Shown: positions 14,938-24,199, numbered from the stretch's first letter. The stretch: 56,770 bases of DNA from an uncultured Oscillospiraceae bacterium (GCA_910585265.1 CAJUCA010000016.1:1-56770); one strand, 5' to 3'. The notes: generated by a model from the sequence alone, not told the origin. Program-made: numbers and translations.

Positions 14938-16983
14938 CTATTTTACAATCTTGTAATAGGTGCGGGCGGTGAGGAGGTACACCAGCACATACACCGCCAG
15001 GAACGCCGCCAGCGTCCCCCCGGTGCACAGAACCACCGTCATGACGTTCCGCACCCCGAACATGGTGAGCATACGGGCCACCAGGTTGAAGTCGAACAGG
15101 ATGTGGACCGCCGCCACCAGGATGGGCAGGAAGAACACGATCAGCACCTGCCCCCGGATGGAGGATTTCACCTGCCGCTGGCTCAGGCCCACCTTGCGCA
15201 TGATCTCGAAGCGGCCCTGATCCTCGTAGCCCTCGGACACCTGCTTGTAGTAGATGATCAGCACCGTGGCCATGAGGAAAATGATCCCCAGGAGGATGCC
15301 CAGGAACAGGAAGCCCCCCGCCATGGCGTAGCCGTCCACCGACATCTCGGCGCGGCTCTCCACCCGCCAGTATTCCCAGTCCCCGGTGCCGTCAAAGAAG
15401 GTCCCGTCGTTGATGGTCCGGTCCGACCAGGCGTCCACCAGGGCCAGCTCCTCCTCGGTGGTGCAGTCCAGCTCCGCCAGCACCAGGGCGGTGTACCGGG
15501 TGAACTCATAGCCCACAAAGTTCCGGAGGGCGGTGCGGTCCGTCTCGTCCGCCGTCACCAGGCAGACGGGCTCGCTCATGCTGTCGGTGACGGAGAACAT
15601 GGACAGGGCGGGAAGGGTTTCCCTGACGGTGAAGGGCAGGGAGCCGCCCTCCACATCGGTAAAGGTGATGGGGCCGGGGGCGGGGCCGATGCCGCTGACC
15701 GCAAGCTCGCCGGGGGCGAGGGCGGGCGACGGCTGTCCGGACAGCCCCGCGTAGTCGGCGGCGGTGAGGACAAAGAAGGTGCGGTTGAGGGTGTTGTCGC
15801 TGCTGCTGGCGGTGAGGAAGCCGGGGACGGAGTCCGGGAAGGGGTAGCCCTCCCGGGTTTCGCTGCCGCCGAATTGCAGATACTGCCCGGAGCGCAGGCC
15901 GGACACAGGGACGCTGTGCTCCGCCGCGAAGCTCCGCACCAGCCGTTCCGCCCCGTCCAGGCTGGGCTGCTGCCCCCGGGAAGGATCGAAGCCTATGGTT
16001 ATGTTGAAGCTGGCGGGGTATCGGGCGGCGATGATCTCCCCCTGCCCCAGGTAGAGGGCCAGGGTACCGGACAGCATCACCATCACCATGGTGGACAGGA
16101 TGCAGATGTTGGCGAGGCCCACCGCGTTGCGCTTCATGCGGTAGAGCATCCCGGACACGCCGATGAAGTGGCCCGTCTGATAGTAGAAGCCCTTGTTTTT
16201 CCGGAGCAGCTTCAGCAGGGCGATGCTCCCGGCGGTGAACAGGCAGTAGGTGCCGATGATGACCAGAAGCACCGCCAGAAAGTAGAGCAGCATAGCCAGC
16301 GTGGGGTCCTTGACCGTGACGGCGATGAAGTAGCCCGCCCCCAGGCAGGCCGCCCCCACCGCCGCCATGAGCCAGCGGGTCCGGGGCTCCTTCTCGCCCA
16401 CGTTCCCGCCGTGGAGCAGCTCGATGGGGTTGGACAGCCGCACCCGGAACAGGTTCAGGGCCAGGGCCAGCAGGAGCAGAAACCCGAAGAACACCGCCGT
16501 CTCCACCATGGCGGGCAGGGAAACGGAGCCGTGGAAGGGGATGGAGAACTTCAGCAGGGGCACCAGGGCCAGGGTGGCCAGCTTGTGGAAGGCCACGCCC
16601 AGCACAAGACCGCCGCCGATGCCCAGAAGGGCGGTGAACAGGCTCTCCCAGCACTGGATCAGGGCGATATTCCCCTTGCCCATGCCCAGGATGTTGTAAA
16701 GGCCCAGCTCCTTCTTCCGCTGCTTCATCAAAAAGCTGTTGATGTAGAGCAGCAGCACCGCGGACAGCACCCCCGCCACAAACATCCCGATCTGCATCAT
16801 CACCATCACGTATTCGAAGCCCCGCATCTCCAGCACGCCGGGGTCGGCGCACAGGGCGGACATGACGTAAAAGGCGGCGGTAAGCCCCGCCAGGGCCAGC
16901 AGGTAGGGGAGGAAGAAGCGGCGGTTCTGCTTCATGCCCTGGGCCGCCAGTTTGGGGTAAAGTCCGTTACGCACGCTTCTCAC
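14938..16983 (-). CDS. Bce-type ABC transporter permease (FtsX family)
   Basis: A 681-aa permease with ten predicted helices: one near residue 30, a group of three (about 60-180, the FtsX core with KKELGLYNILGMGKGNIALIQ), a block of about 200-300, a large extracytoplasmic domain (about 330-540) and three C-terminal helices. This is the BceB layout for antimicrobial-peptide sensing and detoxification. The start overlaps the ATPase stop by 17 bp. Usually a BceRS two-component system lies beside it; none is present here, so regulation is elsewhere or lost. Confidence 0.9.
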   Translation of the reverse strand: MRSVRNGLYPKLAAQGMKQNRRFFLPYLLALAGLTAAFYVMSALCADPGVLEMRGFEYVMVMMQIGMFVAGVLSAVLLLYINSFLMKQRKKELGLYNILGMGKGNIALIQCWESLFTALLGIGGGLVLGVAFHKLATLALVPLLKFSIPFHGSVSLPAMVETAVFFGFLLLLALALNLFRVRLSNPIELLHGGNVGEKEPRTRWLMAAVGAACLGAGYFIAVTVKDPTLAMLLYFLAVLLVIIGTYCLFTAGSIALLKLLRKNKGFYYQTGHFIGVSGMLYRMKRNAVGLANICILSTMVMVMLSGTLALYLGQGEIIAARYPASFNITIGFDPSRGQQPSLDGAERLVRSFAAEHSVPVSGLRSGQYLQFGGSETREGYPFPDSVPGFLTASSSDNTLNRTFFVLTAADYAGLSGQPSPALAPGELAVSGIGPAPGPITFTDVEGGSLPFTVRETLPALSMFSVTDSMSEPVCLVTADETDRTALRNFVGYEFTRYTALVLAELDCTTEEELALVDAWSDRTINDGTFFDGTGDWEYWRVESRAEMSVDGYAMAGGFLFLGILLGIIFLMATVLIIYYKQVSEGYEDQGRFEIMRKVGLSQRQVKSSIRGQVLIVFFLPILVAAVHILFDFNLVARMLTMFGVRNVMTVVLCTGGTLAAFLAVYVLVYLLTARTYYKIVK

Positions 16984-17734
16984 CCCCGTCGGCCAGCCGG
17001 GTCAGCGTCTCGGTGATCAGGCGGTACATCTGCCCGTCAGTGCGGTTTTCCCGGTAGATCTGGTGGTACACCCGGCCGTCCCGGATGAACAGCACCCGGC
17101 CCGCCCGGCTGGCGGCGGCGGTGGAGTGGGTGACCATCAGCACCGTCTGGCCCGCCCGGTTGATCTGGGTGAACAGGTCCATGAGGCTGTCCGCCGCCCG
17201 GGAGTCCAGCGCGCCGGTGGGCTCGTCCGCCAGCACGATCTGGGGCTCGGTGATGAGGGCCCGGGCCACGGCGCACCGCTGCTTCTGCCCGCCGGACACC
17301 TCGTAGGGGTACTTTTCCAGCAGGGGCTGGATGCCCAGGGCCTCCGCCAGGGGGGCCAGCCGCCGCACCATCTCCTGGTACTTCTTCCCCGCCAGCACCA
17401 GGGGGAGCAGGATATTGTCCCGGAGGGAGAAGGTGTCCAGCAGGTTGAAGTCCTGGAACACGAAGCCCAGGTTATCCCGGCGGAAGGCGGCCAGCTCCTT
17501 TTCCCGGAGGCTGACCAGATCCCGCCCGCCCAGCAGGACGGTGCCGTTGGTGGGCTTATCCAAAGCGGCCAGTATGTTCAGCAGGGTGGTCTTGCCGGAG
17601 CCGGACTCGCCCATAATGGCCACGTACTCTCCCTCCTCCACGGCGAAGGACACGTCGGCCAGGGCCTCCACCTTGTGGCCGCCGAAGCGGGTGGAGTAGA
17701 TTTTCTGCACATGATTGACTTCCAGGATTGACAT
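16967..17734 (-). CDS. Bce-type ABC transporter ATP-binding protein
   Basis: A 255-aa ATPase with Walker A GESGSGKTT, Q-loop VFQDFNLLDTFSLRDN, signature VSGGQKQRCAVARAL and Walker B IVLADEPTGALDS followed by the H-loop MVTHSTAAAS. The strings closely follow BceA/MacB-class ATPases. It pairs with the FtsX-type permease downstream, and together they would remove peptide antibiotics such as bacitracin from the lipid II cycle. The ATG follows GGAGGGAACGCT. Confidence 0.95.
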   Translation of the reverse strand: MSILEVNHVQKIYSTRFGGHKVEALADVSFAVEEGEYVAIMGESGSGKTTLLNILAALDKPTNGTVLLGGRDLVSLREKELAAFRRDNLGFVFQDFNLLDTFSLRDNILLPLVLAGKKYQEMVRRLAPLAEALGIQPLLEKYPYEVSGGQKQRCAVARALITEPQIVLADEPTGALDSRAADSLMDLFTQINRAGQTVLMVTHSTAAASRAGRVLFIRDGRVYHQIYRENRTDGQMYRLITETLTRLADGGEKRA

Positions 17735-17800
17735 AGCGTTCCCTCCAGATGATGCTGCGCTTGCGCGCTTCTAAACTGTATTACCTGTGTTGGTACAGAT

Positions 17801-17828
17801 AGTATACATCCGGAGGGTTAAGAAACAA
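17801..17828 (-). promoter_or_regulatory. promoter of the Bce-type operon
   Basis: On the minus strand TTGTTT (17828-17823), 16-bp spacer, TATACT (17806-17801). An imperfect palindrome lies just downstream of the -10 (tactatctgtaccaacacag), a possible operator. Confidence 0.45.
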
Positions 17829-17860
17829 GCTGGGAGAATTGTAAGATTTTTTTAAGAAGC

Positions 17861-17949
17861 AAAAAAATCCCCCGGCAAGGCCGGGAGATTCCCCAAAGCT
17901 GAGGCGCGGAAACGAAAAGGCTTCCCCCCGGCAGAGCCGGGGGGAAGCC
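17861..17949 (-). terminator. tandem terminators of the hydrogenase operon
   Basis: Two hairpins on the minus strand. First GGCTTCCCCCCGGC/GCCGGGGGGAAGCC (17949-17919) followed by TTTTCG, then CCCGGC/GCCGGG (17885-17871) followed by a long U-run (17867-17861). Confidence 0.88.
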
Positions 17950-17957
17950 GATCAATC

Positions 17958-19712
17958 TCAGGTGCGGTACCGCGTCTGGGGCACGTAGGTGCAGTGGAGC
18001 AGCTCGTGGGCCTTGTGCCCGCCGGGCTCGCCCAGGTAGGTCTCGTAGACCTCCTTGACCACCGGGCTCTCGTGGCTGCGCCGCTGGGGCATTCCCTCGT
18101 CCTGGCGGTAGAGGGCCTGGGCCCGAAGCGTGCGCATATCGGTGAAGGAGCGCACGGTGGAGGGGTGCAAGGGCTGGCCGCCGCCGTTGACGCACCCGCC
18201 GGGGCAGGCCATGAACTCGATGAAGTCATAGTCCAGCTCGCCGGACTTCAGGCCGTCCAGCACGATCTTGGCGTTGGACAGGCCGGAGGCCACGCACACC
18301 TTCACGGTGCGGCCGGGCAGCTCGTAGCTGGCCTCCTTGATCTCCTGGATGCCCCGGACGTCGTGGAACTCCAGGGGGGCGTCGGCGTCCCCCAGGAGCT
18401 TGGCGGCCACGGTGCGCAGGGCGGCCTCCATCACGCCGCCGGTGGCACCGAAGATGACGGACGCGCCGGTGGAGAGGCCCAGCATGGGGTCGAACTCGCC
18501 ATCGGGCAGGTGGTCGAACATCATGCCCGCCTGGGTGATCATCCGGGCCAGCTCCCGGGTGGTGAGGGAGGCGTCCACCGGCATACAGCCGTTGGCCATG
18601 CGCTGCTCCTCCCGCTTGACCTCGTACTTCTTGGCGGTGCAGGGCATGATGGACACCACATAGATGTCCTTGGGGTCGATGCCCGCCTTCTCCGCGTAGT
18701 AGCTCTTGACCAGCGCGCCGAACATCTGCTGGGGGGACTTGCAGGAGGACAGGGAGGGGATGAACTCGGGGTAGTGCTGCTCACAGAACCGGATCCAGCC
18801 GGGGGAGCAGGAGGTGATCATGGGCAGCTTGCCGCCGTTCTGGAGGCGGTCCAGGAACTCGGTGCCCTCCTCCATGATGGTGAAGTCGGCGGCGGTGTCC
18901 ACGTCGAACACCTTGTCGAAGCCCAGGCGGCGCAGGGCGGACACCATTTTGCCCTCCACGTTGGTGCCGATGGGCATATCGAAGCATTCGCCCAGGGTGA
19001 CCCGGACGGAGGGAGCGGGGCCGACGACCACGTACTTGCTGGGGTCGTGGAGGGCGGCCAACACCTCGGGGATGGAGTCCTGCTCGCTCAACGCTCCGGT
19101 GGGGCAGGCCACCAGGCACTGGCCGCAGGACACGCAGTCCGCCTCCGCCAGATCCCGGTCGAAGGCGCAGCCGATGTGGGTCATGAAGCCCCGGTCATTG
19201 GGGCCGATGACGCCCACGGACTGGTGCTTCCGGCAGGCGGCGGTGCAGCGGCGGCACAGGATGCACTTGGAGTTGTCCCGCACCAGATGGAGGGCGGAGG
19301 CCTCGATCTGGGGCACCATCAGGTCGTTGGCGTAGCGCACCGCGTCGATCTGGAGGTCCGCCGCCAGATCCCGCAGCTCACAGTGGGCGTTGCGGGCGCA
19401 GGTGAGGCAGTCCATCCGGTGGTTGGACAGGATCAGCTCCAGGGAGAGCTGGCGGGAGTGGCGCACCTTGGGGGTGTTGGTATAGACCTCCATGCCCTCG
19501 CTGACGGGGTAGACGCAGGACGCCATGAGGGAGCGGGCCCCCTTCACCTCTACCACGCAGATCCGGCAGGAACCGATCTCGTTCACGTCCTTCAGGTAGC
19601 ACAGGGAGGGGATCTTGAAGCCCGCGGCCCGGGCGGCCTCCAGCACCGTGGTGCCCTCGGGGACGGCGACGGGGATGTCGTTGATTTTCAGATTAACCAT
19701 TTTGGGTTCCAT
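17958..19712 (-). CDS. hndD: [FeFe] hydrogenase catalytic subunit, NAD(P)-linked
   Basis: A 584-aa subunit that carries the H-cluster and evolves or oxidises H2. Domains in order: N-terminal plant-type [2Fe-2S] (about 1-80, ending in GSCRICVVEVKG and a late Cys), His-Cys3 [4Fe-4S] (NHRMDCLTCARNAHCELRDL), two [4Fe-4S] clusters (CILCRRCTAAC and CVSCGQCLVACPTGA), the H-cluster domain with TSCSPGW, MPCTAKKYEVKRE and ACPGGCVNGGGQP, and a small-subunit-like tail. This matches HndD/HydA of multimeric bifurcating hydrogenases. It is the last gene of the operon after hndC; two terminators follow. Confidence 0.95.
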   Translation of the reverse strand: MEPKMVNLKINDIPVAVPEGTTVLEAARAAGFKIPSLCYLKDVNEIGSCRICVVEVKGARSLMASCVYPVSEGMEVYTNTPKVRHSRQLSLELILSNHRMDCLTCARNAHCELRDLAADLQIDAVRYANDLMVPQIEASALHLVRDNSKCILCRRCTAACRKHQSVGVIGPNDRGFMTHIGCAFDRDLAEADCVSCGQCLVACPTGALSEQDSIPEVLAALHDPSKYVVVGPAPSVRVTLGECFDMPIGTNVEGKMVSALRRLGFDKVFDVDTAADFTIMEEGTEFLDRLQNGGKLPMITSCSPGWIRFCEQHYPEFIPSLSSCKSPQQMFGALVKSYYAEKAGIDPKDIYVVSIMPCTAKKYEVKREEQRMANGCMPVDASLTTRELARMITQAGMMFDHLPDGEFDPMLGLSTGASVIFGATGGVMEAALRTVAAKLLGDADAPLEFHDVRGIQEIKEASYELPGRTVKVCVASGLSNAKIVLDGLKSGELDYDFIEFMACPGGCVNGGGQPLHPSTVRSFTDMRTLRAQALYRQDEGMPQRRSHESPVVKEVYETYLGEPGGHKAHELLHCTYVPQTRYRT

Positions 19713-19730
19713 CGTGTATTCCTCCCTCCC

Positions 19731-21533
19731 TTACGATTTGGAGATGGCGTCGAAGCGGCAGTTGTTCTGGCACAGGCCGCAGTGGATGCACTTGTTCTGG
19801 TCGATGACGTGGGGGGCCTTCACCGCGCCGGAGATGGCGTCCACCGGGCAGTTCCGGGCGCACAGGGTACAGCCCTTGCACTTGCCCGGGTCGATGATGT
19901 ACCGGGTGAGGTTGCGGCACACCCCGGCGGGGCACCGCTTCTCCACCACATGGGCCACGTACTCGTCCCGGAAGTATTGCAGGGTGGACAGCACCGGGTT
20001 GGGGGCGGACTGGCCCAGGGCGCACAGGGCGGAGTCCTTCAGGTGGTGGCACAGCTCCTCGATGGTGTCCAGGTCCTCCAGGGTGCCCTTGCCGTCGGTG
20101 ATCTTGCAGAGGAGATCATACAGCCGCTTGGTGCCGATCCGGCAGGGGACGCACTTGCCGCAGGACTCGTCCACGCAGAACTCCAGGAAGAACTTGGCGA
20201 TGTCCACCATGCAGTTGTCCTCGTCCATGACGATGAGGCCGCCGGAGCCCATCATGGAGCCGATGGCGGTGAGGGAGTCATAGTCGATGGGGGTGTCGAT
20301 GAGCTCCGCGGGGATGCAGCCGCCGGAGGGGCCGCCGGTCTGGGCGGCCTTGAACTTCTTCCCGTTGGGGATGCCGCCGCCGATGTCCTCGATGATGGTG
20401 CGCAGGGTGGTGCCCATGGGGACCTCCACCAGGCCGGTGTTGGTGATCTTGCCGCCCAGGGCGAACACCTTGGTGCCCTTGGACTTCTCGGTGCCGATGG
20501 CGGCGAACTTCTCCCAGCCGTTGTTGAGGATCCAGGTGATGTTGGCGTAGGTCTCCACGTTGTTGAGCAGGGTGGGCTTGCCGAACAGGCCCTTGACGGC
20601 GGGGAAGGGGGGACGGGGCCGGGGCTCGCCCCGGTGGCCCTCGATGGAGGTGATGAGGGCGGTTTCCTCGCCGCAGACGAACGCGCCCGCGCCCAGCCGC
20701 AGCTCCAGCTTGAAGGAGAAGCCGGAGCCCAGGATGTCGTCGCCCAGCAGGCCGTACTCCTCGGCCTGGGCGATGGCCAGCTCCAGCCGCTTGACGGCGA
20801 TGGGGTACTCGGCCCGGATGTAGATATAGCCCTGGCTGGAGCCCACGGTGTAGCCCGCGATGGTCATGGCCTCGATGACGGAGAAGGGGTCGCCCTCCAG
20901 CACGGAGCGGTCCATGAACGCGCCGGGGTCGCCCTCGTCAGCGTTACAGCACACGTACTTGGTGCCGTCGGGGCTTGCCGCGTCGTAGGTAAACTGCCAC
21001 TTGTTCCCGGTGGGGAAGCCCGCGCCGCCCCGGCCCCGGAGGCCGGACTTTTTCAGCGCGTCGATGATCTCCTGGGGCGGGGTTTTCTCGGTGAGGATGC
21101 GCTCCAGGGCGGTGTAGCCGTCCATGCCGATGTACTCGTCGATGGACTCGGGGTTGATCACGCCGCAGTTGCGCAGGGCGATGCGCAGCTGGTGCTTGTA
21201 GAACTGGGTGTCGGACAGGGACGTGACGGACTGGCCCGCCTCCCCCTCCATGTGGAGCAGGCGGGTGACGATGCGGCCCTTGACGATGTGCTCGGCCACG
21301 ATTTCGTGGACGTCGTCCACGGTGACCCGGGTGTAGCACGCCCCCTCGGGGAACACCATGACGATGGGGCCCATGGCGCACAGGCCGAAGCAGCCGGTCT
21401 TGACCACCCGGACCTCCTGGTCCATCCCCTCCAGCTTCAGCTCCTCCTCAAAGGCGGTGATGAGCTTGGGGCTGTCGGAGGAGGTGCAGCCGGTGCCGGT
21501 GCACACCATGATGTGGCTTCGGATATGGCTCAT
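19731..21533 (-). CDS. hndC: NuoF-like flavoprotein subunit of bifurcating hydrogenase
   Basis: A 600-aa protein: an N-terminal thioredoxin-like [2Fe-2S] domain (MVCTGTGCTSS, TGCFGLC), the NuoF core with the NADH/FMN region (GLRGRGGAGFPTGNKW, CNADEGDPGAFMDRS), the N3-type [4Fe-4S] site (ESCGKCVPCRIGTKR) and a C-terminal pair of ferredoxin clusters (CKGCTLCARNCPVDA and CIHCGLCQNNCRFDA). This is HndC/HydB, the subunit where NAD(P)H electrons meet ferredoxin in electron bifurcation. The spacing to hndD is 18 bp. Confidence 0.95.
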   Translation of the reverse strand: MSHIRSHIMVCTGTGCTSSDSPKLITAFEEELKLEGMDQEVRVVKTGCFGLCAMGPIVMVFPEGACYTRVTVDDVHEIVAEHIVKGRIVTRLLHMEGEAGQSVTSLSDTQFYKHQLRIALRNCGVINPESIDEYIGMDGYTALERILTEKTPPQEIIDALKKSGLRGRGGAGFPTGNKWQFTYDAASPDGTKYVCCNADEGDPGAFMDRSVLEGDPFSVIEAMTIAGYTVGSSQGYIYIRAEYPIAVKRLELAIAQAEEYGLLGDDILGSGFSFKLELRLGAGAFVCGEETALITSIEGHRGEPRPRPPFPAVKGLFGKPTLLNNVETYANITWILNNGWEKFAAIGTEKSKGTKVFALGGKITNTGLVEVPMGTTLRTIIEDIGGGIPNGKKFKAAQTGGPSGGCIPAELIDTPIDYDSLTAIGSMMGSGGLIVMDEDNCMVDIAKFFLEFCVDESCGKCVPCRIGTKRLYDLLCKITDGKGTLEDLDTIEELCHHLKDSALCALGQSAPNPVLSTLQYFRDEYVAHVVEKRCPAGVCRNLTRYIIDPGKCKGCTLCARNCPVDAISGAVKAPHVIDQNKCIHCGLCQNNCRFDAISKS

Positions 21534-21552
21534 ATGTGTTTCCTCCCTCCCG

Positions 21553-21921
21553 TTATTCGGCCGCGCCGATGGTGTAGTCCTGCACCACGTTGTGGTTCAC
21601 CAGATGCTGCTCCACGATGGAGGGCACCATCTCCGGGCGCAGGCGCACATAGGTCACCTTTTCCTCCCCGGGGACAAACACCTCGGCCACCGGCTCCAGC
21701 CGGCACACGCCGATGCAGCCCGTCTGGGACACGGTGACGTTGGTCAGCCCCCGGCGGTTGATCTCGTCCAGGAAGGCGGTCATCACCGGGCGCGCTCCGG
21801 CGGCGATGCCGCAGGTGGCCATGCCCACCACCACGCGGATGCTGTTCTCGTCATTCTCCCGCAGGTCCATCTGGCGTTTCATCTTTTCCCGGATGGCCTT
21901 CAGTTCTTCTAAACTTTTCAA
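21553..21921 (-). CDS. hndB: [2Fe-2S] thioredoxin-like subunit HndB
   Basis: A 122-aa thioredoxin-like [2Fe-2S] ferredoxin, a frequent small partner of HndC. The cluster Cys residues are in GMATCGIAAGA and SQTGCIGVCRLEP. The start is TTG at 21921, chosen because AAGGAGCTGAACCTC precedes it and the family N-terminus (KSLEELKAIREK) begins there. It lies between an HATPase gene and hndC. Confidence 0.9.
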   Translation of the reverse strand: MKSLEELKAIREKMKRQMDLRENDENSIRVVVGMATCGIAAGARPVMTAFLDEINRRGLTNVTVSQTGCIGVCRLEPVAEVFVPGEEKVTYVRLRPEMVPSIVEQHLVNHNVVQDYTIGAAE

Positions 21922-22006
21922 AGAGGTTCAGCTCCTTATCATTGAGATATCATCTTCCCCGGGGAATCCGGCTCCGCCGCGGAGGAGGGCCTTGGCCCTT
22001 CCGGGG

Positions 22007-22585
22007 CTATCCGGCCGGTTCGCCGGGGGCGGGAGGGGCAGACCCCTCCCCAACGCTCTGTTCTTGTTCCGCCAGATATTCGCTTATCCACGCGAAAACC
22101 TCCGGCGCGTTCAAGGGGATGTCCTCTCCCAGAATCTCCTGGACCTCCGCTGTGGAAAAGACATAGCTTCCGCTTGGGGTGCTGTGCTCCACCGTCCATG
22201 CCACGTCCGGGCTGCCCTGGATGAGCAGGGCCACCGCCCCGGACAGATCCCCCAGGGGGGGACAGTCCAGGTGCCGCCGCTGGAACCGGGCGGCGAGGGT
22301 GGTGCCCGCGCCCACCGCGCTTTGAATATCCAGGGAGCCTCCGGTCTGCTCCGCCGTCAGCCGCAGCAGGGGCAGGCCCAGTCCCACCTTCCGGGTGGTG
22401 CGGGTGGTGGTGAAGGGGTCGGTGACACGGGCCAGGAACTCCGGCTCCATCCCCCGGCCGTCGTCGGCGATGGCGATGGTCAGCCAGCCGTCCTGGTCCT
22501 CGTCCAGGGTGATGGATATGTGCTCCGCCCCCGCCGCCACCGAGTTTTTCGCCACGTCCAGCAGGTGGAGGGACAGCTCCTTCAT
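22007..22585 (-). CDS. HATPase-domain protein in hydrogenase operon
   Basis: A 192-aa single-domain GHKL ATPase. The N-box is LLDVAKNSVAAGA, the G1 box ADDGRGM, the G2 box VGLGLPLLRL. There is no dimerisation His domain and no sensor, so it cannot be a classic kinase alone. After about residue 135 comes a C-terminal extension typical of these hydrogenase-linked HATPases. The ATG overlaps the hndA stop (ATGA, 22582-22585). Such proteins accompany NuoE-HndB in many Clostridia, and a role in regulating or assembling the enzyme is only a guess. Confidence 0.85.
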   Translation of the reverse strand: MKELSLHLLDVAKNSVAAGAEHISITLDEDQDGWLTIAIADDGRGMEPEFLARVTDPFTTTRTTRKVGLGLPLLRLTAEQTGGSLDIQSAVGAGTTLAARFQRRHLDCPPLGDLSGAVALLIQGSPDVAWTVEHSTPSGSYVFSTAEVQEILGEDIPLNAPEVFAWISEYLAEQEQSVGEGSAPPAPGEPAG

Positions 22586-23085
22586 CCCTTTTTGATGTAC
22601 TCGTCCAGGATGGGGGCCACCTGGGCGGCGGTGAGCCGTCCGTACACGTCGTCGTTGATCATCATGACGGGGGCCAGGCCGCACGCGCCGATGCAGCGGC
22701 AGGCGTCCAGGGAGAACAGCCCGTCGTTGGTGATGCCGCCGGGGGCGATGTTCAGCTTCTTCTCCACCGCGCTGAGCACGTCCGCCGCGCCCTTCACGTA
22801 GCAGGCGGTGCCCAGGCAGACGGAGATCTGGTACTTCCCCTTGGGATTCAGGGAGAAGAAGGAGTAGAAGCTGGCCACGCCGTAGATCTCGGACAGGGGA
22901 ATGTCCAGCCCCTCGGCCACCATGATCTGAACCTCCTCCGGCAGATAGCCGAAGATCTCCTGGGCGGCCTGGAGCACAGGCATGGTGGCCCCGGGCTGGC
23001 CCTTGTGGGCGTCGATGACCTTGCGCAGGCGTTCCTCCTGCTCCGGGGTGCCCCGGTAGGGTACTGCGGTCTTGCAGTTCGGCAT
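22582..23085 (-). CDS. hndA: NuoE-like [2Fe-2S] subunit HndA
   Basis: A 167-aa thioredoxin-like NuoE-family protein: helical N-terminus (EQEERLRKVIDAHKGQPGATMPVLQ), then the [2Fe-2S] site with Cys in SVCLGTACYVKGA and DACRCIGACGLAP. It passes electrons between the flavoprotein and the other clusters. The ATG follows AAGGAGGAAACGAA. It is the first gene of the catalytic half of the hydrogenase locus, after the 349-bp gap with element B. Confidence 0.94.
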   Translation of the reverse strand: MPNCKTAVPYRGTPEQEERLRKVIDAHKGQPGATMPVLQAAQEIFGYLPEEVQIMVAEGLDIPLSEIYGVASFYSFFSLNPKGKYQISVCLGTACYVKGAADVLSAVEKKLNIAPGGITNDGLFSLDACRCIGACGLAPVMMINDDVYGRLTAAQVAPILDEYIKKG

Positions 23086-23156
23086 TTCGTTTCCTCCTTA
23101 CTGAAATCTGGGGCGGGCAAAGGACGCGCGGCCCCGCGTTTGGGTCTTATAGTGTA

Positions 23157-23319
23157 AGAGCCTGTTCAAAATCTGTCAAAACGCCATCCCGGCACATCTT
23201 TTCCCGCTGGGCCGCGTTGATTTGACTGGAAATACACAAAGTATTCCTGCGTCAAATCGCCTTGCCCAGCAAAAAAATCTGTGCCCGTCTGGCATTCCGC
23301 CAGATTTTAAACAGGCTCT
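23157..23319. repeat. palindromic element B (163 bp, type 1)
   Basis: Second copy of element A (10770-10932): same length, same ends (AGAGCCTGTTCAAAATCT and AGATTTTAAACAGGCTCT, one mismatch), same apex GAAATACACAAAGTATTCC. It differs at scattered positions, several of which keep the stem paired. It lies inside the hydrogenase locus, in the gap between the PHP gene and hndA, so it separates or links the two halves of that locus. Confidence 0.88.
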
Positions 23320-23434
23320 AAGAGAATGTCCGGGCGGAGCTGTTGGAAGAACCTCACCCGGACACGTTATTCTTATTCTATCACATGAACCTGCGGTTTG
23401 TCCAAGCTAACCGCACAAAAACCGTTAAAATTCG

Positions 23435-24169
23435 TCAGGAAATTCCATCCGAAGGGGGAATGCCAGCCCTCAGCCACGCCAAAACCGCCTGGGGGGTGCG
23501 GGCGGGCAGGGCCATGTACTGGTGGGCGTCCCGGATTTGGTCCAGGTAGTGGGCGTCGCTGCCGTCGAAGTGGGGCACCCCCCGCAGGTCGGGCCGGTCA
23601 AAAAGATCCGGCGGGCAGTTTCTGGAGATCTCCGCCGTGGAAAAGCCCATGGCCGGGTCCCACAGCCCCAGGTTGGCCAGCAGGGAGAAGGAGGGGCGGT
23701 CGATGTGGGCGGGGAAGGCCACGCCGCCGAAGGACGCTGCCAACGCCGCCGTGTCATAGATGCCGATGGAGGAGGCCCCGGCCAGAAAGGCCGTCTCCTC
23801 GCCCAGAACGCGCTCCTCCTCGTCCATGTAGAGCTGGGGGCCAAAGACGGCGGGGTTGTTTTCCATGGGGGGCAGCTTCTCCCGCACCAGGGCGGAAAAG
23901 GCATCCGCCTCCTCCAGGCCGGGGAACAGGCACACCACATGGGCCTCCTCGGCGGTGGACAGCTCCATCCCCGGCAGGGCCAGCAGGCCGTAGTGCTCCG
24001 CGGCGCGGCAGAAGGCGGCGCAGTTGCCGCAGGTGTTGTGGTCGGTGAGGGCCGCCACCTCAATGCCCGCCAGGGCGCACATACCCGCCAGGTTGGCGGG
24101 GGTGTTGTCCTCCCCGCCGCAGGGCGACAGGCAGCTGTGGAGATGGAGGTCGAAGGCATATTGTTCCAT
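23435..24169 (-). CDS. PHP-domain phosphoesterase
   Basis: A 244-aa PHP-superfamily protein. Metal-site motifs: DLHLHSCLSPCG, ALTDHNTCGN, PGMELSTAEEAHVVCLF, VAFPAHIDRP and DGSDAHYLDQI. The fold hydrolyses phosphate esters, for example histidinol phosphate or nucleotides. In Clostridia this PHP gene is a standard neighbour of the sensory [FeFe] hydrogenase and DRTGG genes, as here, so a signalling role is likely but not proven. It is on the same strand, 30 bp from the DRTGG gene. Confidence 0.88.
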   Translation of the reverse strand: MEQYAFDLHLHSCLSPCGGEDNTPANLAGMCALAGIEVAALTDHNTCGNCAAFCRAAEHYGLLALPGMELSTAEEAHVVCLFPGLEEADAFSALVREKLPPMENNPAVFGPQLYMDEEERVLGEETAFLAGASSIGIYDTAALAASFGGVAFPAHIDRPSFSLLANLGLWDPAMGFSTAEISRNCPPDLFDRPDLRGVPHFDGSDAHYLDQIRDAHQYMALPARTPQAVLAWLRAGIPPSDGIS

Positions 24170-24199
24170 GATCCGGCCTCCAGTCCGTTTATGATTTCC

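Noticed and set aside
14713..17016. A 767-codon plus-strand frame
   Set aside because: Antisense shadow of the FtsX-type permease, with the same His/Gln/Gly-rich bias.
17994..21737. A 1247-codon open frame on the plus strand
   Set aside because: It lies antisense to hndD and hndC, which have complete domain matches. Its composition (His/Gly/Val/Leu/Gln-rich) is what GC-rich genes give on the opposite strand.
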